This document shows positions 23,268 through 36,695 of a stretch of DNA of 64,000 bases, in pieces. Location of the stretch: positions 124,001 to 188,000 of the forward strand of contig JBAWUJ010000051.1 in the NCBI GenBank assembly GCA_037176705.1. Reading direction: 5' to 3'. Each line of letters begins with the position of its first letter. Within the stretch, counting starts at the first letter, position 1. A program made the translations under genes and the position numbers. This stretch comes from Molossus alvarezi. Taxonomy: Eukaryota; Chordata; Mammalia; Chiroptera; Molossidae. Under the pieces are notes generated by a model, which worked only from the letters and a program-made list of their open reading frames with translations, ran no database searches and was not told where the DNA came from.

Positions 23268-23355
23268 TTTTTGTTTTTGTTTTTTAATTTTTGAAAACAA
23301 TCCTACCCTAGAGTATTTTAACATTGATTTTTCAGATAGAGCGGGAGGAAGGGAG

Positions 23356-23388
<33 letters not shown>

Positions 23389-23554
23389 AGAGAAATTCAA
23401 TATGAGAAACACATCTATTGTCTTCCTCCTCACCATCCCAATCAGGACCTCAGATTGTACAGCTACTGAGGAACATGTCATTGGTATAAATCAAACCCAA
23501 GGCTCCTAAGTTTGAGGGAAGATTCTCCAGCCACTGACCTAAATGGCTAGGGCT
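23268..23554 (-). mobile_element. Bat SINE (antisense), diverged
   Basis: On the minus strand it starts 'agccctagccatttaggtca' and has the CT-rich (here (GA)n, about 23357-23385) tail. A second 'attttaacattg...cagataga' word at 23555-23580 suggests a piece of another SINE next to it. Confidence 0.7.
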
Positions 23555-23854
23555 ATTTTAACATTGTTCAATCAGATAGAACGTTTGACACTGTGAAGCT
23601 TCAGAACCATATGAAAGTCAGGATTTCAGATCATTTTAGGATAATGTGCCTTAATGTGTATTCAAAATCAATTATAGCTAGAACTATGACTATTAAACAT
23701 TAGTTGATATAAATGTAATATAACCTCACTACCTCAGCACTATTGACATTTTTCCAGTGTGGGAAACTTGAGATCTATGTTTTGCAAAGATTTAATATTT
23801 TATTTGTCATACTCTGTGATATAAAAAGTCTTTTAGAAGCCCTAGAGAAACTGC

Positions 23855-26800
23855 TGCAATCCAGCTGCCCACCTGCAGGAACTGCATGTGTGGGGGCACT
23901 AGAGAGGCCTTTGTGACCCAGCAGGGACTGTGCCATCTTATTAACAGTGGGAACTGCAGGATACTGAAGCACCAGAGAGGTGTGTGTGACCCAGCAGCAC
24001 ATAACATAGGCATAGAGCACAGTTTCCAAATGGACTGTGCAATCCAGTTCCCCCCAAAACATGCAGGATTCAGGGACATATAAAAGGCATGTGGGACCCA
24101 ACTGCACTCAAGATAGGCATGGAGAATGTGAAAATGGAGACGGAGTGAATAGAAACTACAAAGAAGATGTTTCAAAACCAAATTGGAATTAATACTAAAT
24201 TAAAAACAAATCCTCAGAAAAAAAGCAACAGAAAAGCAGTAGGACTGGACCATATAACCAGGGACACTGGTAGGATCTGTGGAGGCATGAGAGGGTTGTG
24301 GGTTGGGAGCTCATGGATAGCAGCAGCTTAGCTGTGAGCAGCATCCTTCGGGAATAACAACCAAGCCCATTCCACAGACCAGAGAACCAAGACAGAGCAC
24401 TAAAATAGCCACAGCCATTCACCTGGGGGCTATGGCAGAGGGAAGGCAAACAGGGCTGAAACTCTGTGAGGACACCCAGTATTTGGAGGGCACTCAGTTT
24501 TTGCTGAGTTTTGGCCACAAATGAAGGTGGCCAGTGTGCTCCTTTCCAGAGCTGTGGAGAAAAGCAGCAGCCCTCCCCTCAGAGATTCAGCCTTTCCCAG
24601 GTGAGGCAAACAAATGCAAATTGAGGCTCATTAACAACCAGCATCTATCCCTCACTCTGGATATCCTCTTATGCAGAACACCAGGGTTACATTCCAAGGC
24701 ACTGGGTAGCTGAGACTATGGAAATAGCTAGAAGATAATTTAACCTTTCCTGGACTTGCAAATCTACCCAGGAAAGTAAAACAAGACAGTGGTGTTTAAC
24801 ATGGGCCCACTCAGGCTCATCCAAACCCAGTAGAGAGAGCCACAAACAACAGAACACCAACACCCACAGGGAAAACTTGGAAGGCTTTAAATGCCAATGA
24901 GATAGCCAAAATGGTGAAACAAATCCCAAATAAAAGAACAAGAGAACTTTATCAAAGATGAGATAAATAAAATGCAGCTAAGCAAATTATTAGAGGTAGA
25001 GTTCAGAGCCATAATCTTGAGAAAGCTCAACAGCATGAGTGAGGGCATCATCACCATGAGTACAGATATAGAAACATAGAAAACCAAGCAAGGGGAAGGA
25101 AATGAAGAATGACATAGCAGAAATAAAGAACACATTGAAAGGACTAACCAGCAGAGTAGAGGAAGCTGAGGACCGGATCAGTGAATTAGAAGACAAGGTA
25201 GAAAAAATCAACCAGTCAGAAAACCAAATAGAAAAACAAACAAACAAACAAACAATTAAAAAACAGGAAAACAGCTTAAGAGAACTGTGAGTCAACTGGA
25301 AACATAATAACATTCGGATCATAGTAGTCCCTGAAGACGAAGAAAATGGGCAAGTGTTTGAGAATATATTTGAAGATATATTGAGAGAAAACTTTCTTAA
25401 CTTGGTGAAGAAAGAAGGCATTCGAGTTCAAGAAGCACAAGTAAGAAGAACCCAAATAGGCCCACACCAAGACGCAGAATAATTAAAATGCCAAAAATTA
25501 AAGACAAAGAGAGAATCCTAAAGGCAGCAAGAGATAAGCAACAGGTTACCTACAAAGAAAACCCTGTAAGGCTCTCAGCTGACTTCTCAACAGAATCAGA
25601 AGGGAGTGGCATGAAGTAGTCAAGGTGACGACCAACAAGGATTTGAATCCAAGACAACTCTATCCAGCAAGACTATCATTCAAAATAGAAGATCAAATAA
25701 AGAGCATTCCAGAAAAAATTTTTTAAAAAAAGCTATGGGAATATAATAACACCAAACCAGGGCTACAAGATATGCTAAAAGGCCTGCTGTCATTAGTAGA
25801 AGAAATAGAAAGAAAAATAGAACCACACTAAAAAACATGGCAATAAATAAGTACATATAAATTATCACCTTAAATGTAAATGGTTTGAGTGCTCTGATAA
25901 AAAGACACAGAGTAACTGACAACATAAGAAAGCATGACTCAAATATATGTTCTTAACAAGAGGGCCTTCGCACAACAAAAGACTCACATAGTTTGATAGT
26001 GAAGGGATGGAACAAAATCTTTCAAGCAAACCGAAGGCAACAAAAAATAAATCTGGGGTAGCAATACTTATATCTGATTAAGTAGATTTTAAAATAAAGG
26101 CCATAAATTGAGACAAATAAGACCACTACATAATATTGAAAGGATCTATCCAACACAAAGATATAACCTTGGTAATCATATATGCACGCAGTTTAGGAGC
26201 ACCAACATCTGTTAAAAGTATTTTGGAGGACTTCAAAGAAGAAATCAACAGCAATACAATCATAGAAGGGAACTGCAATACCCTGCTGACATCATTGAAT
26301 AGATCTTCTAGACAAATAATTAACAAGAAAACACAGACTCTAAATGAAATGCTTGATCAAATGGATTTAATAGATATATACAAAGAATTAGACCCAAAAA
26401 CTGCAGAATTCACATTTCTTTCAAGTGCACATGGGACATTCTCAAAGATAGACCCCATGTTAGGGCACAAACTAAGTCTCTACATGTTCAAGTAAATTGA
26501 AATCATATCAAGCATCTTCACAGATCACAATGGCATAAAACTAGAAATCAATTCAATAAGAACATCCAAACACATTTGAAAACATGGAGGCTAAATAGCA
26601 TGTTATTGAACAATGAATGGGTTACTGTGGAGATCAAGGAGAAAATTAAGAACTTCCTAGAATCCAATGAAAACGAACACACAAAAACAAAATCTATGGC
26701 ATGCAGAGAAAGTAGTTCTGAGATGGAAGTTCATAGCACTATAGGCCTACCTCAAGAAGCAAGAAAAATTTCTAATTATCTATCCTCAGCACTTATAGAA

Positions 26801-29800
26801 CTAAAAAGCAAACAGAAAGAAAACCCCAGAGCAAGTAGAAGGAAGGAAATAGTAAAGATCAGAGCAGAAATAAATGACATGGAGACCAAAAAGCAATTCA
26901 AAGACTCAATGAAGCAAAGAGCTGGTTCTTTGAAAAGATAAAGAAGATTGATGGACCATTAGGTAGACTCACCAGAAAACAAAGCCAGATAACCCAAATA
27001 CACAAAATCAGAAATGAAAGAGGAAAAGTAACAACTGACACCACAAAAATATAAAATGATCGTTAAAAAATTCCACAAATAATTATATGGCAACAAATTT
27101 GACAATCTAAGCAAAATTGACAAATATCTAGAAACACATGGTCTCCCAAAAGTGAACCTGGACAAGAGAGAAAACTTGAACAGACCAATAACAACAAAAG
27201 AAATTGAAGATGTAATCAAGACTTTCCCAGGAAACAAAACCCCAGGCCCGGACGGCTTCATGGGGTAATTTTACCAAACATTCAAAGAAGAACTAATACC
27301 CGTTCTCCTCAAATTACTTCAAAAAATTCAAGAAGAATAAATACTTTCAAACTCATTTTATGAGGCCAGCAAAATTCTCAATCCAAAACAGGAAAAAAGA
27401 AACAGAGAAAGAAAAGTACAGACCAATATTTCTGATGAACACAGATGCCAAATTTTTAAACAAAATACTTGCAAATCGAATCCAGAAATACATCAAACAA
27501 ATTATTCACCATGACCAAGTGGGATTCATTTCAGGGATGCAAGGCTGGTACAATATGCAAAAATCAACAAATGAGATACACCACATAAAGAAAAATAAAA
27601 ATAAAAATAATAGGATCATATCAATAGACACTGAAAAAGCATTCAACAAAATCCAGCACCAATTTCTGATAAGATGCAGAGCAATCTGGGAATAGAGGGA
27701 TACTATCTTGACATAATAAAGGCCATAGATGAAAGACCTACAGCCAACGTCATATTCAATGGGCAAAAATTAAACACGTTTACCTTAAGAACAGAAACAA
27801 GAGAAGGATGCCCAATTTCACCATTCTTATTTAACATAGTATTGGAAGTCTTAGCCACAGATATCAGACTGGAAGAAAAAAAAATAGATCAAAATAGGAG
27901 AGGAGGAAGTGAAACTGTCATTATTTGCAGATGAAATGATACTATACATAGAAACCCCCAAAGATTCCATCAAAAATTTACTACACTTAATAAATGAATT
28001 TGAAAAAGTAGCAGGATACAAAATTAATGTCAAGAAATCAGCGGCATTCTTATACACCAATAATGAACTCACAGAAAGAGAAAGTTAAGCAACAAACCCA
28101 TTTACCATCACGGCAAAATTTAAGATAACTAGGAATAAATTTAATCAAAGAAATAAAGAACCTATTCTCAGAAAACTACAGTTCATTGAAAAAATAAATA
28201 TAGATAGATATAAAAAAGTGAAAGCACATACTTTGTTCATGGATTGGAAGAATTAAAATCATTAAAATGTTCATACTAGCCAAAACAATCTATAGATTCA
28301 ATGCAATCCCCATTAAAATACCAACAACACACATCAAAGAACTAGAACAAATACTTCAAAAGTTCAAAAGGAACAAAAAGGACCTTGAATAGATACAGCA
28401 ATCTTGAAAAAAAAAGAACAAAGTGACAGGGATCACATTACTAGACTTCTGATTATACTAAAAAGCCACTGTAATCAAAACAACCATGTTCTTGCACAAG
28501 AACAGGCAGAGAGGTCAATGGAACATAATAGAGAACCCAGAAATATGCTCAATTAATATTTGACAAAGGTGGCAAGAGCATGCAGTGGAGTAAAGACAGC
28601 CTTTTAAACAAATGGTGTTGGGAAAATTGGACAGCTACATGCAAAAAAATTGAAATTAGACCATCAACTTACACCATATGGAAGAATAAACTCAAAATGG
28701 ATAAAAGACTTTAATGTGACTTTAATGCAATCCATAAAAATTCTAGAAGAATTGTTTGTTATGCAACAAAATTTCAGACATCACGCACAGCTGAATTTTC
28801 ACTGATACATTACCTAAGGCAACAAAAACAAAGGAGGACATGAACATACGGGACTACATCCAACTCAAAAGCTTCTGTACAACAAAATAATACAATCATC
28901 AAAATGGAAAAAAACAAAAAAAAAACACTTTGTATGGGAAAGCATAATTGGCAATAATATGTCAGATAAGGGGTTAATTCCCAGTATATAGATAGTCCTC
29001 ATACAACTCAACCAAAGGAAGACAAAGAACCCAATTAAAAAATGGGTGTTAGTAACTAAATAGACACCTCTCCAAACAGGACATACAAATGGCTAAGAAA
29101 TATATAAAGAAATACTCAACATCACTAATCATCAGAGGGATGCAAATTAAAACAACAATGAGGTATCACCTCACTCCTGTCAGCATGGCTCCCATCAACA
29201 AATAGTCAACCAACAAGTGTTGGCGAAGATGTGGTGAAAAGGGGACTCTAGTATACTGCTGGTGGGAATGCACACTGTTTCAGCCACTATGGGAAACACT
29301 ATGGTGTTACCTCAAAAGTTAAAAATTGAACTGTCATTTGACCTAGTGATCCCAATTCTAGGAACATACCCTAAGAAGCCTGAAACACCAATCAGAAAGA
29401 ATATATGTCCCCCCATGTTCATAGCAGCACCATTTACAATAGTTAAGGTTGGGAAATAGCCCCAAATGTCTATCAGTATACAAATGGATAAAATACCTGT
29501 GGTACATATACACAATTGAGTACTATGCACCTGTAAGAACAAAAGATCACTTATCCTTTGAGATGACATGGAGGGACATGGAGAGTATTATCCTGAGTGA
29601 AACAAGCCAAAAGAGAAAGAAAAACATCACATGATCTCACTTATTTGTGGAATATAATGAATATAACAGTGTGGGAATGGGGTACACCCAAAGATGTGGA
29701 AGTGAATGTGGAAGACTGACAATCCCCAGGAGAGGAGTTGGGGGAGAGAGATAAACCACAGAACTTATGTGTATGTATGCATGAACAATGGATCATGAAC

Positions 29801-29925
29801 GGCACACCCATGGATGGCACGAGGAAGGATGGAGAGGTGGGACTCAGTGGGGGGAATAGAAGAAATATCTGTAACAAAAATAAATTAATTAATTTAAAAA
29901 GAAATAAACAAAAAATAAATTACTT
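23855..29925 (+). mobile_element. Nearly full-length L1, sense, degenerate
   Basis: It opens with about three units of the 73-bp monomer (23855-24100), then the 5'UTR to 24910. ORF1 runs from the ATG at 24911 to about 25830, including the coiled coil (RVEEAEDRISELEDKVEKI) and the part that follows it. ORF2 runs from about 25850 (IITLNVNGLSALIKRH) to about 29640. It has an endonuclease part, a reverse transcriptase (TREGCPISPFLFNIVLEVLA at 27808) and a C-terminal part. The RT catalytic box near 27927 reads [10 protein letters not shown], with Glu in place of the second Asp of FADD. Stops and frameshifts are frequent. The 3' end merges into block F' at about 29925. Confidence 0.92.
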
Positions 29926-29929
29926 AATG

Positions 29930-32450
29930 ATGTACTCACCACCAGCACTAACAACTATTTGTCAAAGGGGCACGCTGAACCCACACACACTTTGCAGGCA
30001 TATTCTCCATGACTAGCTCCATTGGGTGCTCAAAAAAAAAAAAAAAACAACTTCCCAGTGTGCAAAGGTTGCTCTGGCTGGCTTCAGACACTGAGCCTCA
30101 AGCTTTATGGACAAATCAGGAGGCCACCACAGTTGAAACAGGATGACATTCCCTTGACTGGTGCCACATTATAGTGTCTCTAGGCCTCAATTGAGCTTTG
30201 GCGGGGCTAGAATAAAGTAAGGGGAAACTTTGAAAGACCCAAAATTATCTGTCCTATTAACAAACTTTGACTGATCAACAATTATGCTTAGTCGTGGTCT
30301 GGGCACTGAGGGAAAAAACACAGGAGAAATCAAGGTCCCTGACTGTTAAGAGGCTGATAAGGAATCAAGTGTAAAGTGCAGACAAGTCAGACATAGCTTC
30401 GTTGTCTGAGTATAGATGTCTTATGAGAAAAGAGGGAGAAGTAGCCTATAAAATGGGGTGTAGGGACAACCTAGCTTGTTTGGGTAGAGTGGGAAGGAGA
30501 CACAGAGGCATCTCAGTAACAAAGTCTTGTTGGGAAGCTGGTGCGCAATGGTCCTATGGTAGGGCAGATGGACAATTCAACATAACACTTTCCAACAGAA
30601 AAGTTCAGTACAATAGACCAAAGTTTATGGTTCCATTGATATAAATGTCACTGGTATGCACGTCCACATAATATTAATGATGTCCAAAGCCTTGGGAAAT
30701 GGATGCATGAGGACTGATTGTTCATAGTTACAGGTGATGTTTTAGAGATGGTGGAAATATTTAGACAGGAGATGGGAGAGATGGTTACAAAATTATGAAT
30801 ATACTAAATCCACTGAGAGTGTACTTGAAATTCACAAACTTCACGCTATGTAAAAAATAGATCCATAAAGCTGTTACAAAGTACATGTGACACATTGTCA
30901 GGGATTGAGCAGTGACATGCAGGAGAAAGATTAGGCATAAATGGACAGGGACATATAGTCAAGAGGTGGTCATTAAAAGGGGTGAAATAGGAACACTGAA
31001 CTGAGTGCAGATTTGGGTCTTGGTATAAGTTGACCATCACACTTGCCTTTTCCAGGTGTTCCATATCTACTGCTTTCTGGACCCAGAGAAAAAGGTTACA
31101 TGTGGGATCTGAGAAAGTTATTTGTTTAAGTGGCAACCAGAATTTTTAAGACAGCAACATTGGTCTCAAATTGGAAGTTTTGCAAGACTTGATGAGATGT
31201 GTAGAGACCAACTGACAACTGAACAGGATTGACGTTTTCAAAGTGATAAGAGTCCTGGTCAGTTTGGCTCAGCAGTTAGAGTGTCAGCCCACAGACAAAG
31301 GAGTCCTGTGTTCAACTCTGGTCAAGGGCATGTACCTCATTTGCCATTTGTGCCCATCACAGGTGGGGGTTGTGCGGGTGGCAACTAGTTGATATGTCAT
31401 ATTTACATTGATATTTCTGTTTCTCTTTTTCTCTGACTCTGTATATTTCTACCACCCTCTGTATCTGAGATAAAGAGAAAAAGATCCTCCAGTGAGGATG
31501 AAGTATGTACATTAAATGGAATATAAACTGTAAGAATTGCATGATATTGCATCTAAAGGGACGAATGGTTTCTAGGTCCCATGGGTTGTCGCATAGATCA
31601 CCACATTCTGATGCTCAGAGTCCAACAGATACACGCTAATTTCTGACTTGGACACCACCACTAGGACCTGAGAGGTTGGAAAGTTAGTAGGGAGAGACCA
31701 GAATCCCTGGATGGTTGAGAAAGTCATCATGAATGAGGCTGGAGTTGAAGACAGAAGGTGGTGCTTGGGTTACAGCCTTGAGATGAATGTAGAGGACATC
31801 TTTTCCTATTATTGTCTCACCCTTATAAATTCCATGAACCCACATGCAGACTGACAATGGCCACATGCACCCTCAGACTGTGGGACAGCATTTCACAAGT
31901 AAGTGCCCTCACAATCACTGCTGCCTGGGGAGGAGAGAAGAAGGTGCAGCAGGACTGGAGCCCAGTCACCAGCTGGCCCTTTTCTCACGTATCACGCAGG
32001 TATAGGTAGAGAATCAGAAATCGATATGTTGAGTTAAGAACAATCATACTTTTGAATATTGCATTGGAGCAAAAAATGGCAGGTATAAGAAGGATGTCAG
32101 AAGACTGATACAGGACACATAGATGAGAGGTGATAAATGACACACAGATGAGAGGGGACAGATGACTGATGGATGACACATAGATGGAGGGGACAGATAG
32201 AGATGACAGATGGACAGATGGCTCACAGATGAGAGATCCAGGAGCGGTGACAGATAGATGAGAGTAGACAGATGTCAGCGGACTGATTGATGAGAAACGA
32301 CAGAGGTCTTGGCATGAACCACAGATAGACAGGTGGTGGCAGATGAGTGTTGGTGTAGCACATAGCACAACAACACATTCCGCTTCTATTTCTTTAAAGG
32401 TGCACGCGCAGGTCCCTCATTCCTGCACTTTGCAGAGCTGGGTGGGGCTA
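29930..32450 (+). repeat. Duplicated block F'
   Basis: Second copy of 15031-18445. It lacks the SINE and the 610-bp stretch of F, but otherwise runs in parallel, including the shared SINE (31252-31502) and the GATA/GACA-like repeat (32100-32300). Confidence 0.92.
31252..31502 (+). mobile_element. Bat SINE (sense) in F'
   Basis: Head 'cctggtcagtttggctcag', tail 'cctccagtgaggatgaagt'. Paralogue of the element at 16609-16850. Confidence 0.88.
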
Positions 32451-34732
32451 CTACCTGGATGCAGTTCCCGCCAGAGCCAGCACAAGTCTCAGCCTCCAGC
32501 CTGGGGCTGGGGGCGCTCAGCTGGCTGGTTAGCTGGTGGAGCAGGTGCAGCTCTGAGGGGCCCCACGGATTGGGTGCGGCAGGGCGGGGCCACCTGCCAG
32601 GGGTTCTGGGTGTGGTGGGAGTGCTGAGCAGGAAGCCCAGAGGGGCGGCCACACCCCTGCTTGGAGAAGTCCTGGGCCTTCTGAGGCTGTGTGGGTGTGT
32701 CTTGTCAGCCAGGGGGCAGTAGTGGGTTCATTTTCCACTGATGGCTGCCTGGTGGGCAACCCTGGATCTGTGTTAGCTGTTCATTGTCTTTCTGGGAGCC
32801 CAAGGGTGCAGAGTCAGAGGTGTACACTAAAGGGCCACATACTGAACCTGACAGGTTTTCTTTTCTGTCATGTCCAGGGAGCATTCTTAAATTACACTTC
32901 TTTCCCTGCTGAAGCTAGAAACAGACATGTCCAGGGCCCTGCTTGTATTCCTGTGGGAGCCCTGCAGATGCTCCAAGAGCTGCCCGTGATGGGAACGGAG
33001 AAGGAAGCCTTTTCACCCAGTTGTAGCTGTGTGTTTCTGTAACCGAGTTTCTGGGAACTTGTTGATTGCCTCGTTGTACAGGTAGGCAGTGCCCTGAATA
33101 CACAGGTTATTAGTCATCGCTTCTTGTCAGTTCAGGCCTGGAGAGTGGGGAAGGGGAGATTTACAGGAACGTGAGCATGGACACAGCACCACGGAGAACT
33201 TACCCCGGCCTCTGAGTTCCAGTGTCAAGGCTGTCAGCCCTTTACCATGAACAGCGCATCACCACTAGGGTTGTCCTCAGCATTGAGGCCAGTGATTCTG
33301 GGGGATAAGAAGAGCCACAAAGACACGTGGGGAAAGTGGACTTTCCATTCCTTGGGAGCAGAGGGTTGAAAAAGTTCCTATTTGAGTAGGCCCTTGACAA
33401 TGAAGAAGGTGTGCTGATCTGGAAGAAAGAAAATAACCTGAGCCCATAGATGGTAGGTGTCATAAGGAGGTGACCTTCCTGCCCAAAGTTTCCTCTGCTG
33501 TCCTAGTAAATGTTTATTCTCTAACCACAGTGAATTTTCTAAAATGCTAATGTCACGGTGTACTTTACAACAGTGCTCCATCATGTATTCTGATTCAGTC
33601 TTGGAAGGGTCCTGTTTAAACATAGAAGACATGAAAATTCTGACTACTCTCAAAATACACACCTGCAGTTGTGCTGTGAAATTGTATATTAATTATTTTA
33701 CCTGCACAAACAGGGAAATTATAAAGACTATTTATAGGATAGTGAATCCATTTCAATGAATGAACACAGGAAGGATTTATTCCCCAAATAATGCACATGT
33801 ATATACCCTTTGGGAATGTTAGACTCATTATTCTTTATTACTTAGAGGGCATTTTGAGAACTTTTAGAGTAATTGGCAATATATGTTTCTGTTCTGCATG
33901 ACTTAATGGAAGACATTTAGTAATTAAATATTTCTTAACCGTGGCATGATGAAGAACTCAATGTTTTTTGAAGAAAATGTTGGATTTGGGAAGATAATTT
34001 GATGTTAACCTTCATTTTTTGCAGTAATATGTAGCTTTGTAAAATTTAGGCAATTGTTTGAGTTAAGTGACATGCACTATTGTTCATATTATGTGTAATT
34101 ATTTTAGTGTCTCAATGGAAGAACAAGTAGAGTACAGCAATCCCACCAACCATCTTTAGTGTGCTTGTAGATGGAGGTCACCACGTTCTTCAAGGCACAG
34201 AGGTTGTGCAAGAAACCTGAGATGTGGAAGAGGAGGAAGTAGAGGAGCAGGAATTGGAAGGAGAGGAGCAACAGTGCTTTGCTCAGGTGGAGAACACTTA
34301 ATTAATCTTTTAAATATAGGGAAGGAAGGAGACTTGGCTTTGGGTGGTGAACACACCACTCAGTATGCAGATGATATATGACAGAATGGTACCCCTGAAT
34401 TCTATGTAACTATATTAAGCAGCGTCATCCAATAAATTCAATGAAACACAAAATGCGGATATAGAGTTTGTAAGTACCTACAACAGTGTAAATTAATACA
34501 ATATAAAAATGAAAAAGTAAGGATGAAACGATAGGAATGCAAACCAGTATTATAATTGTATAGAAATATGTCAAGTGTCATTTAAAATTTGAATAAAGAA
34601 AATATACTATATAATTGGTTAGATAAGGAGTTTATTCTAACACTCGTATTACAAAGGGGAAAGAAGTTAAAGTTTTGAAGTTTTCTTTTTCTCTGTAATA
34701 TTGGTCTCATGTATGATACAGTTACCTAAGCC
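32451..34732. other. No recognised gene; GC-rich then AT-rich
   Basis: 32450-32720 is GC-rich with few CpG. From 33500 the sequence is AT-rich. At about 34360-34450 a stretch ending 'ccaataaattcaatgaaac' resembles the 3' end of an old L1 or related repeat. Open frames here (for example 32689-33042) show no known domain. Confidence 0.4.
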
Positions 34733-35005
34733 TTTTCAAACTAACGGACCAGAAACATGTGGGAGAGGAAATTATGCAGGAGCTCCACACCAAGAGACTA
34801 TCTTTTCCAGGAGAAATTACCATGTGTCACAAAGAGATGATTGTTGGGTTACGTCCTACAGGTAAAAAAAAACACAAGATATCAGAAGAGTTCATTATAA
34901 TTCATAGTATTTGTGGTTGAAGTGAAAATCATCTCTTATAAAAGTAAATATTAAAAATATGTAATACAAGTGAACAATAGCATAACATAGAATATATTCG
35001 GTACA
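34733..35005 (+). repeat. Duplicated block E'
   Basis: Second copy of 13566-13840. It ends at about 35005, where an old L1 begins. Confidence 0.75.
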
Positions 35006-35810
35006 GCATGCCACTTCCACATCTAGGAAGTATGAAAACATGTTCAGTGCCCCTGAAACACAACAGTCTAATCCTTAAGAAGTCACTACCATTTCTCCCT
35101 TGACCCACTGAGCAAACATCAACCTCTATTCTGAGTGCATTGATGATACTGTTCTCTATAAATCATACTCATGAAGTGGAACCACACATGATTATAGCAT
35201 GTAGCTTGTGTCTGTTAGTGTGCCTGTTTTCAAGAAACAACCTTCCATGTAGCATGGACGAGTGAATCTAACCTTTTGTGGCTGAATGAATATACCATTG
35301 TAGCTGCAGTTACCACACTTTGCTGTCCAGTTCATCTGTCTGGGCTCTTTTTCTCTAGTAATGTGGTTAGCTTCCATGTACACACATTTTTGATTCTCAT
35401 TTCAAATATTTGGCGTGTATAATTTAGAGTGCAATTTCTGAAGCATATTTAAATTCAGAGGTTATGTTTCCTAAGGAGTGTCCAATTATATGCACAGCAG
35501 GTGTACCATTTTACATTTCGGTTATTCATGAATAGGATCCCAGTTTTCCACACCCTCAGCAAAACATAACATTTCTATTTTTTCTAACATTGGATACTAA
35601 TTCAGAGAAAAGTTGTATATCACCTTAGTTTTGATTTACATTTCTCTGAGGAGCAGTTATGTGGAACATCTCTTCATTAGCTTGTTGGCTGCTGTATGTT
35701 CTTCTTTGGAGACATTTATATTAAAACCTTTGTTCATTTAACATTTTTGTCATTCCATTCCCAAAGTGTGCATATATTCTGGATAACAGAAGGCCCAGTT
35801 TAAAATGTTT
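35006..35810 (-). mobile_element. Old L1 3' part (antisense)
   Basis: On the minus strand it matches the C-terminal end of L1 ORF2 and the 3'UTR. Plus-strand landmarks are 'ggctgaatgaatataccattgta', shortened here to the ATATACCATTGTA word, the 'tttgatttacatttctctga' stretch, and 'cttctttggagacattt'. It is much more diverged than the other L1s, so it is an old mammalian family. Confidence 0.65.
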
Positions 35811-35989
35811 GTGTTTCATTTACCTTAGTTATTCAAGCAGAGATGATCCAAATTCCCAACACAGGAAACATTATGGCATATTACTTCAGCCAAACTCAAT
35901 TTGAGGTAACAGTGACCTTCCTCCTGTTTGCTCCAGTGAATGGCTTCAAATGTATCAGTTGCCAACTGGGACAGTTCAGAATATATTCT

Positions 35990-36076
35990 GGGTGTCTGAC
36001 CACACTCAGGTGCTTCATTTTGTTCCCCCGTCCATATGTCTGTCTCTCTTTCCCTTTCTGTCTCTCTAAAAAATTA
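35990..36076 (+). mobile_element. SINE tail fragment
   Basis: CT-rich stretch ending 'tctctctaaaaaattaac', matching an old SINE tail also seen at 9420-9440 in the first copy. Confidence 0.4.
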
Positions 36077-36080
36077 ACAA

Positions 36081-36285
36081 AGCCTGGGCCAGTTTGATTC
36101 AGAGGTTGGAGTATTAGCATCTGGTCCAGAGAGTCCCAGGTTTGGTTCCCACTAAGGGTATATACCTTGGTTGCAGTTTGTGCCCGTTCTTGGTTTGGTT
36201 TTCAGGTGGCAGCCACTTGATGTGTCTTTCCCATTGATGTCTCTCTCTCTCCCACTGTATCTGCACACAAAAAATAAACTAAAAT
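36081..36285 (+). mobile_element. Bat SINE (sense) inserted in C'
   Basis: Head 'gcctgggccagtttgattcag', middle 'ttcccactaagggtatatac', tail 'ctctctctctctcccactg' and an A-rich end. The first copy (about 9440) lacks it. Confidence 0.85.
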
Positions 36286-36287
36286 TT

Positions 36288-36640
36288 TTAAGAAATAGAA
36301 ATTAATATATTTTTGTTTCAACTGCCCCCCATTGATACAGTGGTCAAAGTAAACACCAGAGAGGCAGAGGTGGAATACACAGAGAGAAGAAAAGGCAGCT
36401 AGAAGAGAAATGGGAGGAATAAAGAAGGCGAGATAACATGGGACACAGAGTGAGCTCTTCTGGGAGCATTCAGGTCAGCCAGATCACAGGCTACAGTGCC
36501 CCAGCCACAGGTGTTCCCTTAGCATCCGCTCGATCTCCAATACCTTACATGTGAGACTGCCCCACTGCCCAGTTTGTCACTACTGTCTATGTCTTCACTT
36601 ACTCTTCATCCTAGGATAAGTTGCTGATGTGAGAAAGGTA
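36288..36640 (+). repeat. Duplicated block C'
   Basis: Second copy of 9456-9793. TSPY exon 1, which follows C in the first copy, is missing here. Confidence 0.85.
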
Positions 36641-36642
36641 CA

Positions 36643-36695
36643 TGCACACACACACATTCACACACAAAAACACACACCTACACACAAACACACAT
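36643..36695. repeat. CA-rich simple repeat
   Basis: Interrupted (CA)n with 'cacacaaa' variants; the deletion junction of the exon 1 segment lies here. Confidence 0.85.

Noticed and set aside
23886..24181. Antisense proteins of 65-124 residues
   Set aside because: They are translations of L1 5' monomers and 5'UTR.
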